NCBI GenBank assembly: GCA_943369665.1
Contig: CALRNX020000001.1
Span: forward strand, 310,001 to 374,000
From: UKL13-3 sp943369665
GTDB taxonomy: Bacteria > Bacteroidota > Bacteroidia > UKL13-3
Direction of reading: 5' to 3'
DNA: 64,000 nt
The notes under the pieces were generated by a model. That model saw only the letters and a list, made by a program, of their open reading frames with translations. It was not told the origin of the DNA and did no database searches. The position numbers and the translations under genes were made by a program. This document shows positions 41,183 through 50,922 of the stretch, piece after piece (the stretch's first letter is position 1; every line of letters starts with the position of its first letter).

Positions 41183-41608
41183 TTATATTTTTTGTTGTTG
41201 ATAGATCGATAAAAATAGCTGCCTGATCTCTTCCGGCAACTCAGCCAACTTTCGTTTATGTATATCCATCCATGCCCCATCCACATTAATGGTGGCGGCA
41301 AGTGCTCCATCACCTCTATGCAACTGCTGTACGAAAGACCAACGCGAAGTATCATCGCTCAATTTGGATAATACACATGTTATGCGGATCGTATCGTTTA
41401 GTTTAATCTCTTTGTGGTATATCAATTCTTCCCTAAAGAGGACAGGACCGATCCTGTGTTGTGCAAATACCTGAACACCTACTCCCAGCGAATCCAACAA
41501 TTCCAATCGTGCTTGTGCCGCAAAATCTGCGTAAGCAGAGTGACGTAAGTGCATATTGGCATCCACCTGGCTCCACATCACTTTGCTTTCGTATATAAAT
41601 CCTTCCAT
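41183..41608 (-). CDS. Acyl-CoA thioesterase (4HBT hotdog)
   Basis: 141 residues, hotdog fold: VMWSQVDANMHLRHSAYADF with the catalytic Asp, then FREELIYHKEIKLNDTIRIT and DGAWMDIHKRKLAELPEEIR. It hydrolyses acyl-CoA to free acid. Its ATG shares one base with the stop of the acyl-CoA-binding protein gene (TAATG), so translation is coupled; this fixes the start at 41608 rather than the longer frame to 41695. Last gene of the beta-oxidation operon. Confidence 0.9.
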   Translation of the reverse strand: MEGFIYESKVMWSQVDANMHLRHSAYADFAAQARLELLDSLGVGVQVFAQHRIGPVLFREELIYHKEIKLNDTIRITCVLSKLSDDTSRWSFVQQLHRGDGALAATINVDGAWMDIHKRKLAELPEEIRQLFLSIYQQQKI

Positions 41609-41871
41609 TAGTTGTTTTCCGCCAACAATGAATTTACCAAATCTACATACTGTTGCATGGCTTCTTCTTTTGCCATTCCTTTCTGGCTTGCCCACGCATT
41701 GTATTTGACTTTGGCAATAATATCAAACATTCCGGGCTCATCTCCATTTGCATCACCAACAGAAGCCTGTTTGTGCAGTGAATACAAACTAAGTAAAATA
41801 CCATTTCCGGGACGTTCTTTTAACGTCATCACATCGATGGCGGCTTTTTCGAATTCTTCTTGTAGTGTCAT
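41608..41871 (-). CDS. Acyl-CoA-binding protein
   Basis: 87-residue four-helix ACBP: FEKAAIDVMTLKERPGNGIL, then SLYSLHKQASVGDANGDEPG (the signature YxLxKQAxxGD) and FDIIAKVKYNAWASQKGMAK. It binds long-chain acyl-CoA in the cytoplasm and shuttles it to enzymes. ACBPs are mostly eukaryotic but known in some bacteria. Placement inside a beta-oxidation operon supports the role. Confidence 0.95.
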   Translation of the reverse strand: MTLQEEFEKAAIDVMTLKERPGNGILLSLYSLHKQASVGDANGDEPGMFDIIAKVKYNAWASQKGMAKEEAMQQYVDLVNSLLAENN

Positions 41872-41939
41872 AATATTGGTTAATTTATTGTTTTATGTTG
41901 AATCTGTTAAACACATCATCAACATCATGATTTTTATGT

Positions 41940-43730
41940 TCAAAAACAATACCTATTTGCCTCAATCAACACATTCGCAATATTCCTGCGTGCATCTTTG
42001 GTGTTAAAGGGATCCATTTTCGTAAAGCGTTTTAATCCCAATAACATCATCCGCTGTTCATCGCCCTGGGCATACCCATTGATGGCTTCTTTCCCATTTT
42101 TATTTATGCGATCGGCAGCATCCGTTATAAATGCCCGCATCATATCAAGATGTGCTTTGCATGCATCTTCACCACGCAAACTTACTAGTTTTTCAACACG
42201 TAATTGCAATGATTCTGAAATATATAAATCAATCAGCATATCCGATATATTCATCAATATTTCCTGCTCCTTACCTAAGTCCATCATTAGTTTTTGTGCT
42301 GCACCTCCTGCTACCATTAGCACTGCTTTCTTAAAATTGGCCAGGTACTTTTTCTCTTTGCTGAACAGCGTTTCTTCCTCTTCCGTAAAATCAGGAATGC
42401 TCATCAATTCCTGCAATACGCGTCCGGCCGGCTCCATCAAATTAAGCTCACCTTTCATTGCACGTTTCAACATCATATCCACGGTAAGCATTCGGTTGAT
42501 TTCGTTGGTACCTTCAAAGATCCGGTTGATACGCGAATCGCGGTATGCTCTTTCCATCGGTGCATCGGCACTGTAACCCATTCCTCCATAAACCTGCACC
42601 CCTTCATCCACTACATAATCCAATACTTCACTTCCATTTACTTTGAGCATGGCAGCTTCGGGAGCAAACTGTTCAACACCTTTTAAAATGGCTTTTTCAT
42701 GGCTCAACCCTCCTGCCTCAAAATCATTGATAGCGTCTTCAATATTTTGCGTTGCGCGGTACAACGCACTTTCACAGGCATAAATCCGAATGGCTTGTTC
42801 GGCCAATTTGTATTTGATGGCTCCGTATTTTGCAATAGGCCTACCAAACTGGTTGCGTTCATTGGCATATTCAATGGTTCGGGTTGCTGTTGCTTTCGAT
42901 GCACCCAAAGCAGCTGCAGCCAACTTCACCCGACCCATGTTTAAAATATTTACTGCTATTTTAAATCCATTTCCCCGTTCGCTTAACAAATTCTCAACGG
43001 GTACTTTGCAATCTGTAAAAAACACCTGGCGGGTCGAACTTCCTTTGATACCCAATTTGTGTTCTTCCGGATTTAACGTGATGCCTCCGAAACTTTTTTC
43101 GACAATAAATGCACTTAGGTTTTCATCATCATCAATTTTGGCAAACACCGTAAACACATCAGCAAAACCGCCATTGGTGATCCACATTTTTTGCCCGTTT
43201 AAAATATAATGTTTACCATCCTCTGATAATTTTGCTTTTGTTTTTCCAGAGTTGGCGTCACTTCCCGATCCGGGTTCGGTAAGGCAATACGCACCTTTCC
43301 ATTCTCCATTGGCAAGTTTGGGAATGTACTTTTTCTTTTGCTCTTCGTTGCCATAATACAAGATCGGTTGCGTTCCGATTCCGGTATGGGCTGCAAATGC
43401 AACAGCAAATGAATGCCCGGCACCCAATGTTTCGGTAGCCAACATTCCTGTTACAAAGTCTTTTTCAAAACCTTCGTATTGCTCGGGAACATTCAAACCG
43501 AGCAAACCAAGATTGGCTGCTTTGTTCATCAATTCCACCATCAATCCTTCTTCCTGGGCATCTATCCTATCCAGGATTGGACACACTTCGGTTGCCAGGA
43601 AATCGTGACAACTTTGTGCGATCATCTTTTGTTCTTCATTCCATTCTTCGGGAATAAAAACATCTTGTGCGTTGGTTTCTTTAATTAAGAACTCGCCACC
43701 TTTTAGCGCTTTTTTGGTTACTGTTTCCAT
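41940..43730 (-). CDS. Acyl-CoA dehydrogenase
   Basis: 596 residues, long VLCAD/ACAD9-like type with an extra C-terminal helical domain. FAD-binding motifs: YCLTEPGSGSDANSGKTKAK, MWITNGGFADVFTVFAKI, QVYGGMGYSADAPMERAYRD and INRIFEGTNEINRMLTVD. It introduces the first double bond into acyl-CoA. Operon position between thiolase and ACBP. The first ~20 residues (TKKALKGGEFLIKETNAQDV) are usual for the Bacteroidota/Firmicutes enzymes. Confidence 0.97.
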   Translation of the reverse strand: METVTKKALKGGEFLIKETNAQDVFIPEEWNEEQKMIAQSCHDFLATEVCPILDRIDAQEEGLMVELMNKAANLGLLGLNVPEQYEGFEKDFVTGMLATETLGAGHSFAVAFAAHTGIGTQPILYYGNEEQKKKYIPKLANGEWKGAYCLTEPGSGSDANSGKTKAKLSEDGKHYILNGQKMWITNGGFADVFTVFAKIDDDENLSAFIVEKSFGGITLNPEEHKLGIKGSSTRQVFFTDCKVPVENLLSERGNGFKIAVNILNMGRVKLAAAALGASKATATRTIEYANERNQFGRPIAKYGAIKYKLAEQAIRIYACESALYRATQNIEDAINDFEAGGLSHEKAILKGVEQFAPEAAMLKVNGSEVLDYVVDEGVQVYGGMGYSADAPMERAYRDSRINRIFEGTNEINRMLTVDMMLKRAMKGELNLMEPAGRVLQELMSIPDFTEEEETLFSKEKKYLANFKKAVLMVAGGAAQKLMMDLGKEQEILMNISDMLIDLYISESLQLRVEKLVSLRGEDACKAHLDMMRAFITDAADRINKNGKEAINGYAQGDEQRMMLLGLKRFTKMDPFNTKDARRNIANVLIEANRYCF

Positions 43731-43821
43731 GGTTATTTTATAATTCGTTAGTATTTACTGATTGTAATTGATCTATTGAAATATCTCCCGCAGATCTTGC
43801 AGATTCCGCGGAAATCATTGT

Positions 43822-43837
43822 CTCCCGACACTTCGGG
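43822..43837. repeat. Dispersed palindrome, copy 5
   Basis: TCCCGACACTTCGGGA, one mismatch in the arms, in the 138-base gap between thiolase and acyl-CoA dehydrogenase genes. A GCAGATT-type tract (43789-43812) precedes it, the same pairing seen at 28925-29000. Confidence 0.75.
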
Positions 43838-43868
43838 ATGTTTACTTTTTTTGTTGCCTGCATTCATC

Positions 43869-45041
43869 TTATAACAACTCATACACGCCCGCTACTCCTT
43901 GTCCGCCACCCACACATGCAGATACAATTCCATATTGTTGATTGCGTCTGCGCATTTCGTCCCACAACTGCACACTGAGTTTTGCTCCACTGCAACCCAA
44001 AGGATGTCCTAATGCTATCGCTCCTCCATTTACATTAACAATATTGGCATCCAACTCAAGCTTGCGCATTACTGCGATAGATTGTGCTGCAAATGCCTCG
44101 TTCAACTCTACCTGCTGAATTTGCCCGAGCGACAGTCCTGCTTGTTTCAATGCCAATGGAATAGCTTCCACCGGGCCTATTCCCATAATGCGGGGTTCTA
44201 CTCCACTTGCTGCATAACTCATCATGCGGGCAATGGGTTTGAGGTTTAACTCTTTCACCATCCGTTCGCTCATCACAATCACAAAAGATGCTCCATCACT
44301 TGTTTGCGATGAATTTCCCGCTGTAACACTACCACCTTGTTTAAATACAGGTTTCAGTTTACTTAATCCTTCCAGGCTTGTATCGGCTCTTGGGCCTTCA
44401 TCGGTATCAACCACAAACGATCTGGTTTTCCGTTTTCCATTTGCATCCATATAGGTTTCCGAAACATTGATGGGCACAATTTGATCTTTGAACTTGCCTC
44501 CGGCAATTGCAGCCAAAGCCTTTTGATGCGAAGCAAGGGCAAAGGTGTCCTGATCTTCTCTTGACACACCAAATTCAGAAGCAACAGATTCGGCAGTAGC
44601 TCCCATGCTGCTGTACCAATCAGGATGTTGTTTGGCGATATCGTAATTGAGAACTGTTTTCCAGCCGATAGTTGGCACAAGGCTCATGCTTTCTGTACCA
44701 CCTGCGATGATACAATCGGCCATACCTGCATGAATCTTAGCACTGGCAATGGCAATGGTTTCCAACCCGCTTCCGCAATAACGGTTGACTACCATTCCCG
44801 GAACTTTAATCGGCAACGATAATAACGAGATCATCCGACCCATTTGCATGCCTTGCTCCGACTCGGGAACCGCATTGCCCACAATAAGATCGTCAACGCG
44901 TTCCGGATCCAATTCGGGCACCTGGGTCAACAAATATTTGATCACATCAGCAGCCAGGTCATCGGGGCGGGTAAATCTCAATCCGCCTTTATTGGCTTTT
45001 CCTACTGCTGTTCTAAATCCTTTTATAATATATGCGTTCAT
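43869..45041 (-). CDS. fadA: Acetyl-CoA C-acyltransferase (thiolase)
   Basis: 390 residues. Catalytic residues: C89 in NRYCGSGLETIAIA, His in NEAFAAQ/GGAIALGHPLGCSGA, and C-terminal Cys in VSACVGGGQGVAG. Cleaves 3-ketoacyl-CoA to acetyl-CoA. It lies 85 bases downstream of the FadN-like dehydrogenase/hydratase gene, with which it completes the cycle. Confidence 0.97.
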   Translation of the reverse strand: MNAYIIKGFRTAVGKANKGGLRFTRPDDLAADVIKYLLTQVPELDPERVDDLIVGNAVPESEQGMQMGRMISLLSLPIKVPGMVVNRYCGSGLETIAIASAKIHAGMADCIIAGGTESMSLVPTIGWKTVLNYDIAKQHPDWYSSMGATAESVASEFGVSREDQDTFALASHQKALAAIAGGKFKDQIVPINVSETYMDANGKRKTRSFVVDTDEGPRADTSLEGLSKLKPVFKQGGSVTAGNSSQTSDGASFVIVMSERMVKELNLKPIARMMSYAASGVEPRIMGIGPVEAIPLALKQAGLSLGQIQQVELNEAFAAQSIAVMRKLELDANIVNVNGGAIALGHPLGCSGAKLSVQLWDEMRRRNQQYGIVSACVGGGQGVAGVYELL

Positions 45042-45049
45042 GTGTGTTA

Positions 45050-45122
45050 TGGTTTTATGTTAATTATGGCTTTAAGGTTTTACGGTTTCGTGTTTACATC
45101 ATTCCACAAAACCATAAAACCA
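45050..45122. repeat. Inverted repeat in the fadN-fadA gap
   Basis: TGGTTTTATG (45050-45059) and CATAAAACCA (45113-45122) pair over a 53-base loop that contains further related words. This is more likely a word repeat of the genome than a terminator. Confidence 0.4.
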
Positions 45123-45126
45123 ATTA

Positions 45127-47529
45127 TCAATTCCTCAATGGTTTTCCTGTTTTAAGTGTATGCTGAATTCGTTCCAGTGTTTTACGTTCTCCACAGAGAC
45201 TTAAGAAAGCTTCCCGCTCCAAATCCAATAAGTATTGTTCGCTTACCAGTTGCGGATAACTTAAATCGCCACCGCACATGATCCATGCTAATTTCTCAGA
45301 TATTTTTTTATCATGCTCGCTGATGTACTGTCCACGTAACATGGAAGCTGCCCCGATATAAAACATCGCCAAACCCGATTTACCCTGAACCTTGATATCG
45401 GTGCGTGGAATGGGTTGCGTGTAACCGGCTTCAGCCAATGCAATGGCCCGTTCCTTGGCATCGGCAATTTGCCTGCGTTCGCTGATGCTAACCCTATCCT
45501 GTTTTCTAAAAATGCCCATTTCAAAAGCTTCAGCTGCCGAGGTAGCCACTTTTGCCATGGCAATATTCATGTATGCATTTTGCAGGGTATTCAATTCAAT
45601 ATCTCCTTTTTCATACGCATCACTGGCACGCAGGGTCAATTCTTTGGTACCGCCACCACCCGGAATTAATCCTACACCCATTTCCACCAACCCGATATAA
45701 GTTTCGGCAGCAGCCTGAACGGCATCGGCATGCAAATTAATTTCGCAACCGCCACCTAAACTTAACCCGTGAGGAGCAGTAACAACCGGAATTGACGAGT
45801 ACCGCGTGCGCATCATCGTTTTTTGGAAGGCGCGTACCATCAAATCAATTTCATCATATTCCTGGTCGATGGCAAACATTAACAACATTGCCAGATTTGC
45901 ACCTGCACTAAAATTGGGAGCATTGTTTCCGATCACCAATCCACGAAAATCTTTTTCGGCTATATCAATTGATTTGTTGAGTGCGGATACAATTTCGCTG
46001 CCCATTGTATTCATCTTAGTTTGAAACTCCAGGTTCAGGATACCATCACCCAAATCGTGCAGGGTAGCACCGCTATTGCTCCATACTTTACTTGAACTTC
46101 GGATATGATCGAGTACGATAAACTCACCTGAACCCGGTAATGGTTTATATGTTTTACTGATGATATCATAAAACTTACGTACTCCGTTTTCTGTTTTGTA
46201 AAATGATGTTGCTCCCGAAACGATCATCTCATCGATCCATGCTGCAGGTTTTCGTCCGGCTTGTTTCAATTGTTCAGTTGTGGCTGCAATCCCAAGCGCA
46301 TCCCAAATTTCAAAGGGACCGATATCCCAACCAAAACCGGCACATACAGCTTCATCTATCTGGTATAAATGGTCTGCAATTTCCGGAATACGATTGCTGA
46401 CGTATGCAAACAATCCAAAGAAAGTGCTGCGGTAAAATTCACCCGCCTTATCATTCCCTGATAGCAGGATCGGGAAACGTTGTTTAACATCATCAATTGG
46501 TTTTGTTGCTTCCAGTGTGGCAAACTTTGCTTTTTGTTGCGTGCCGTATTCAAAGGTTTTTAAGTTGAGCGAAAGAATTTCTGTTTCGCCTTTTTCATTT
46601 TTTGTTTTCTTGTAAAATCCTTGTTTCGATTTATCGCCATACCATTTGTTGGCATCCAGTTTTTTCAAATATTCGGGCAATACAAACAGCTGTTTCGACT
46701 CATCGGTAGTAGCGTCAACAGCCAGGTTATTGGCCACTTTAATTAAGGTATCAATACCCACTACATCAGCAGTGCGGAAGGTAGCAGATTTTGGCCTGCC
46801 CAAAACGGGACCAGTTAGTTTATCAATTTCCTCCACCGATAAATCCAATGCAGATGCGGCATGCAATACTTCCATGATCGAATACACGCCAATTCTGTTG
46901 GCAATAAAAGCGGGGGTATCTTTACATAATACAGTGGTTTTGCCTAAAAACTTATCACCATAGTCCATGAAAAAATCAATGACATCTTTGCGTGTAAGTT
47001 CTGTAGGAATAATTTCCAGTAACTTTAAATAACGTGGCGGATTGAAAAAATGTGTCCCGCAAAAATGCGTTTTAAAATCATCGCTTCTCCCCTCCAGCAT
47101 CAGGTGAATCGGGATGCCTGAGGTATTGGTTGAGATCAAGGTTCCTGCTTTACGAAACCGTTCTACCTGTTCAAATACCTTTTTTTTGATATCCAGGTTT
47201 TCAACCACCGCTTCCAGGATCCAATCGCATTCGGAAATGCCTTTCATATCGTCTTCAAAATTTCCGGTAACGATCCTTTCGACAACTTTGCTATGATACA
47301 CAGGAGATGGATTAGACTTGACAACACTTTGCAATGCTTCATTCACGATCCTGTTTCGCACCGCCTTTTGTTCAAGTGTTAACCCTTTCGCTTTTTCTGC
47401 CTCGTTGGGTTCTTTGGGCACAATATCCAACAACAATACCTGCACACCAATATTGGCAAAATGACAAGCAATACGCGAGCCCATTACTCCTGAACCTAAT
47501 ACTGCAACTTTTCTGATCTTGTATGACAT
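45127..47529 (-). CDS. 3-Hydroxyacyl-CoA dehydrogenase/enoyl-CoA hydratase (FadN-like)
   Basis: 800 residues. The dehydrogenase comes first (KVAVLGSGVMGSRIACHFAN, NAD-binding; THFFNPPRYLKLLEIIPTEL; KDTPAFIANRIGVYSIMEVL). A second dehydrogenase-like C-terminal domain follows, then an enoyl-CoA hydratase domain (FSAGANLAMLLM, HGLSLGGGCEINLHADAVQA, MGVGLIPGGGGTKELTLRA). This order is that of FadN and differs from FadB/FadJ, where the hydratase is N-terminal. It performs steps two and three of beta-oxidation. 91 bases after marR. Confidence 0.96.
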   Translation of the reverse strand: MSYKIRKVAVLGSGVMGSRIACHFANIGVQVLLLDIVPKEPNEAEKAKGLTLEQKAVRNRIVNEALQSVVKSNPSPVYHSKVVERIVTGNFEDDMKGISECDWILEAVVENLDIKKKVFEQVERFRKAGTLISTNTSGIPIHLMLEGRSDDFKTHFCGTHFFNPPRYLKLLEIIPTELTRKDVIDFFMDYGDKFLGKTTVLCKDTPAFIANRIGVYSIMEVLHAASALDLSVEEIDKLTGPVLGRPKSATFRTADVVGIDTLIKVANNLAVDATTDESKQLFVLPEYLKKLDANKWYGDKSKQGFYKKTKNEKGETEILSLNLKTFEYGTQQKAKFATLEATKPIDDVKQRFPILLSGNDKAGEFYRSTFFGLFAYVSNRIPEIADHLYQIDEAVCAGFGWDIGPFEIWDALGIAATTEQLKQAGRKPAAWIDEMIVSGATSFYKTENGVRKFYDIISKTYKPLPGSGEFIVLDHIRSSSKVWSNSGATLHDLGDGILNLEFQTKMNTMGSEIVSALNKSIDIAEKDFRGLVIGNNAPNFSAGANLAMLLMFAIDQEYDEIDLMVRAFQKTMMRTRYSSIPVVTAPHGLSLGGGCEINLHADAVQAAAETYIGLVEMGVGLIPGGGGTKELTLRASDAYEKGDIELNTLQNAYMNIAMAKVATSAAEAFEMGIFRKQDRVSISERRQIADAKERAIALAEAGYTQPIPRTDIKVQGKSGLAMFYIGAASMLRGQYISEHDKKISEKLAWIMCGGDLSYPQLVSEQYLLDLEREAFLSLCGERKTLERIQHTLKTGKPLRN

Positions 47530-47620
47530 GTTTTTGTATTAATTATGTTTATGGTGTTGATTGGTTCATCTGTTTAACACAACCTTCACGCTATCTTAAT
47601 TTTAGTTTTTAACCCTTCAC

Positions 47621-48073
47621 TCATTTACTTATTTCTCTATTTTCAAACTTGGTTTGAATGGCAAGGGCTGTAATATCCTCCAGCATCCTGTGAAATTGAC
47701 CCAACTCTTCAGCCGAATACTTTTCGGAAATGATCCTGTTAAAATCTTTTACGGTTCGTTTAGATATTTCCTTTTTCTTTTTTCCTTTTTCAGTGAGCAT
47801 CATTCTTACTACCCGGGCATCCTTTTCATCTTTTTTGCGTTTGATAATTCCTTTAAATTCCAACTGATTAATGGTTCGTGTGAGACTGGTAGACTCCATA
47901 CCAAGCAAGGGACCGATCTGTGTGGAAGGTGTCCCCTCATGGCTATCGATATTGAGGAGAATAAACCCTGTAGTGGTGGTAAGTTCGTGATTCACTGCCT
48001 CAGTATTGTACATGCGGCTGATGGCATGCCAACTCTGCTTAATGCGTGAACAAGTAGTTTCTTTTTTAGCCAT
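47621..48073 (-). CDS. MarR-family regulator of fatty-acid degradation
   Basis: 150 residues with a MarR winged-helix: TPSTQIGPLLGMESTSLTRT (recognition region), INQLEFKGIIKRKKDEKDAR (wing) and a long C-terminal dimer helix. Embedded between the ligase and FadN-like genes, 9 bases after the ligase, it is the obvious local repressor. A likely operator is the palindrome at 49889-49906. Acyl-CoA as inducer would be by analogy with FadR-type control (inference). Confidence 0.9.
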   Translation of the reverse strand: MAKKETTCSRIKQSWHAISRMYNTEAVNHELTTTTGFILLNIDSHEGTPSTQIGPLLGMESTSLTRTINQLEFKGIIKRKKDEKDARVVRMMLTEKGKKKKEISKRTVKDFNRIISEKYSAEELGQFHRMLEDITALAIQTKFENREISK

Positions 48074-48082
48074 GGTAGCTTT

Positions 48083-49858
48083 TTATATTTTTGTTTCCGA
48101 TTGATAAATCTTGTCTACCAAAGGGGCATGCAAACGCAACATTTCTTTTCGTTTCAAACTTAATTTAGGAGTTAACTCACCTCTTTCAATGCTCAACTCA
48201 TGGGGCAATAATTCAAATGCTTTGATCATTTCATAATGCGCCAGGTCTTTATTGATGGCATCTACCTGGGTTTGTATTTTATGGATGATCGCCTCCTGTT
48301 TGATCATTTCTTCATTGGTAGTGTATTGAATATTGTTTCGCGCACACCAGGCTTTCAATGCTGCAAATGCCGGAACAATTAAGGCTGCTGGAAACTTATG
48401 TCCTTCTCCAATCACCATGGCTTGTTCGATATAGGGCGACTCCTTGAGTTTGTTTTCAATCAACTGAGGTGTTATAAATTTCCCTCCTGATGTTTTAAAT
48501 ATTTCCTTCTTTCGGTCAGTAATTTTTAAGAACCTTCCTTCCACCCATTCGCCAATATCACCTGTATGGAACCATCCATCTTCAATAGCCTCTGCCGTTT
48601 CTGCCGGTTTTTTGTAATACCCCAACATCACGTTCGGACCTTTTACCAGGATCTCTCCATCGTCAGCAAATTTCACCTGCACACCTTTTATCACAGGACC
48701 CACTGTTCCAAAACGGATCGAATCGGGTTGAAATGAATTAACGGCTACCACTGGAGATGTTTCGGTCAGACCATAACCTTCTAATACCACTATTTGTGCC
48801 GCATTAAATACCCTTGCCAAACGCGGTTGCAAGGCTGCTCCACCACTTACGATCACTTTCACATTTCCACCCAGTGCTTCTCGCCATTTGCTAAAAATTA
48901 ATTTATTGGCCAACTTCAATTGGGTTTCATACCACCAGCCATTGGCTCCCTTCAATTCATATCGCAATCCCAACTCGAGTGCCCAAAAGAACAAATGTTT
49001 TTTGACTCCACTTAATTCATAACCTTTGCTTACAATCCGTTCATATACCTTTTCCAACAAACGCGGCACTGTTGCAAAACAATGCGGTTTTACTTCCTTT
49101 AAATTATCTGCAATCTTATCCATGGACTCTGCATAATAAATAGACAGGCCCATGTATAAATACAAAACCGTGAGCATCCGTTCAAACACATGGTTCAAGG
49201 GTAAAAAGCTCAGTACACGCCAATCCTTTTCAAAAGGTGCAGCATCGCAATTAGCCAAAGCATTGCTTAATAAATTATTGTGCGACAACATCACACCTTT
49301 GGGATCGCCTGTGGTACCCGATGTATATAATATGGTGGCACAATCGTGTGTGCCGATGCTTGCTTTTATTTCTTCGAGTTTCGCCTGATTGGTGGATTGT
49401 TTCCCTTTTTCCAATAATGATTTCCAGGTTGTAATGTTTGGCTGGTCATCGAACGAAATGATATCAATAAGTCCGGGCACAAGCGGTTTTAAGGCTTTTA
49501 CCTTTTCATACAGTTCGGCATCGTGTACAAACACATATTTTACCTCGGCATCATTTAAAATATAACATAGATCTTTTTGGCTAATGGTAGGATAGATCGG
49601 CACATTGACACAACCGGCTTCCATGATTCCCATATTGGTGATGATCCATTCCGGACGGTTGGGAGAAATAATGCTGAGCTTATCCCCCTTTTGTAAACCC
49701 ATTTCAAACAATGCATAACTGATGAGGTTTACGTCTTCCAGAACTTCGGTTGCGCTAAAACTTTTCCATTGCCCCGCAACTTTATAGGTAAGCATATCTG
49801 GTTTGTTGTATAACTTCTCGTATCTTGGAAGTAAATCAAATAGGCGGGTGGGCTCCAT
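48083..49858 (-). CDS. fadD: Long-chain fatty acid-CoA ligase
   Basis: 591 residues, AMP-forming: CATILYTSGTTGDPKGVMLS (phosphate loop), VLEGYGLTETSPVVAVNSFQ, GWFHTGDIGEWVEGRFLKIT and DRKKEIFKTSGGKFITPQLI. It activates fatty acids for the enzymes encoded downstream and is the first gene of the seven-gene operon. It is divergent from a nitronate-monooxygenase-like gene, with regulatory palindromes between them. Confidence 0.97.
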   Translation of the reverse strand: MEPTRLFDLLPRYEKLYNKPDMLTYKVAGQWKSFSATEVLEDVNLISYALFEMGLQKGDKLSIISPNRPEWIITNMGIMEAGCVNVPIYPTISQKDLCYILNDAEVKYVFVHDAELYEKVKALKPLVPGLIDIISFDDQPNITTWKSLLEKGKQSTNQAKLEEIKASIGTHDCATILYTSGTTGDPKGVMLSHNNLLSNALANCDAAPFEKDWRVLSFLPLNHVFERMLTVLYLYMGLSIYYAESMDKIADNLKEVKPHCFATVPRLLEKVYERIVSKGYELSGVKKHLFFWALELGLRYELKGANGWWYETQLKLANKLIFSKWREALGGNVKVIVSGGAALQPRLARVFNAAQIVVLEGYGLTETSPVVAVNSFQPDSIRFGTVGPVIKGVQVKFADDGEILVKGPNVMLGYYKKPAETAEAIEDGWFHTGDIGEWVEGRFLKITDRKKEIFKTSGGKFITPQLIENKLKESPYIEQAMVIGEGHKFPAALIVPAFAALKAWCARNNIQYTTNEEMIKQEAIIHKIQTQVDAINKDLAHYEMIKAFELLPHELSIERGELTPKLSLKRKEMLRLHAPLVDKIYQSETKI

Positions 49859-49888
49859 AACTCGAAAAGATTAAAAGGGTTAAAAATT

Positions 49889-49924
49889 TATTATGCATGC
49901 ATAATATTAAATACTAAATTAGTA
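49889..49924. promoter_or_regulatory. Operator palindromes in the fadD/NMO divergent region
   Basis: TATTATGCATGCATAATA (49889-49906) is a perfect 18-bp palindrome. TACTAAATTAGTA (49912-49924) is a second perfect 13-base palindrome ending two bases before the rightward ATG. The 68-base region lies between two divergent genes with a MarR gene in the leftward operon. I read the first as the MarR operator; the second may be another site or part of the leader. Confidence 0.75.
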
Positions 49925-49926
49925 CT

Positions 49927-50922
49927 ATGAAACTACAAAGTCAAGTATCCGATCAATTAAAAATTTCGATGCCTGTTATCATGGCGCCCATGTTTTTGGT
50001 TTCGAACGAAGCCATGATGAAAGAAGCCATCCGCAATGGAATAGCAGGCAGCTTCCCTTCTCTTAATTACCGAAAAGAAGGTGAACTGGATGCCGTATTG
50101 CAGAACCTGAATGGATATACAACCCAATACCCGGGAGGAACTTATGGGGTAAACCTCATTGTACAGCGGAGCAATCCATTGTTTGAAAAACACCTTGCCA
50201 TTTGTGTGAAGCATAAAGTACCTTTTTATATAACCTCACTGGGTAATCCCAAACAAGTTATTGAAGCAGCGCATGCATACGGGGCAAAAGTGTATTGTGA
50301 TGTGACCAATATTGAACATGCCCAAAAATGTTTCGACCTAAACTGTGATGGATTTATTGCCGTAGGACAAGGTGCAGGAGGACATGCGGGGCCAAACCCA
50401 TTGCATGTATTGATTCCTGCCCTGAAAAAACATTTCCCGGCAAAACCAGTCATTGCCGCTGGCGGAATTACCAATGGCACAGCTTTATTGGCCATGCAAT
50501 TACTGGGAGCCGATGCGGTTTCCATTGGTACACGTTTTATCAATAGTACCGAAAGCACCGTTAGTGATGCATACAAAAATGCGATCGCGGATGCAAACAT
50601 GGACGATATTGTCATGACAGAAAAATTATCGGGAACACCTTGCACGATCATCAATACACCTGCTGCTCAAAAAATGGGATATACACAAAATTGGTTCGAA
50701 AAATTCCTGAGTAAAAATCCGAATACCAAAAAATGGTTTAAAATGTTTATTCAAATACGGGGAATGAAACGATTGGAAAAATCGATCAAACGCAACAATT
50801 ATGAAACCTTGTGGTGTGCAGGAAAATCAGTAGCGTTGATCGATGATATTTTACCCTGCGCTCAGATCATTCAAAACATCAGAGCGGAATACGAAGCTGC
50901 TTTATCACGTGTAAAAAACTAA
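49927..50922 (+). CDS. Nitronate monooxygenase-like flavoprotein
   Basis: 331 residues, TIM-barrel FMN protein of the NPD/FabK-like group: MPVIMAPMFLVSNEAMMKEA, DGFIAVGQGAGGHAGPNPLH (phosphate and active-site His region) and KPVIAAGGITNGTALLAMQL, then GADAVSIGTRFINSTES. It oxidises nitronates in known members; some relatives act on unsaturated acyl substrates. Divergent placement opposite the fatty-acid operon and shared palindromes hint at a function in lipid metabolism (inference). Confidence 0.9.
   Translation: MKLQSQVSDQLKISMPVIMAPMFLVSNEAMMKEAIRNGIAGSFPSLNYRKEGELDAVLQNLNGYTTQYPGGTYGVNLIVQRSNPLFEKHLAICVKHKVPFYITSLGNPKQVIEAAHAYGAKVYCDVTNIEHAQKCFDLNCDGFIAVGQGAGGHAGPNPLHVLIPALKKHFPAKPVIAAGGITNGTALLAMQLLGADAVSIGTRFINSTESTVSDAYKNAIADANMDDIVMTEKLSGTPCTIINTPAAQKMGYTQNWFEKFLSKNPNTKKWFKMFIQIRGMKRLEKSIKRNNYETLWCAGKSVALIDDILPCAQIIQNIRAEYEAALSRVKN

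Noticed and set aside
43739..43868. Terminator in the thiolase-dehydrogenase gap
   Set aside because: The TCCCGACACTTCGGGA palindrome has no T run on the operon strand and belongs to the dispersed family; the operon likely reads through.
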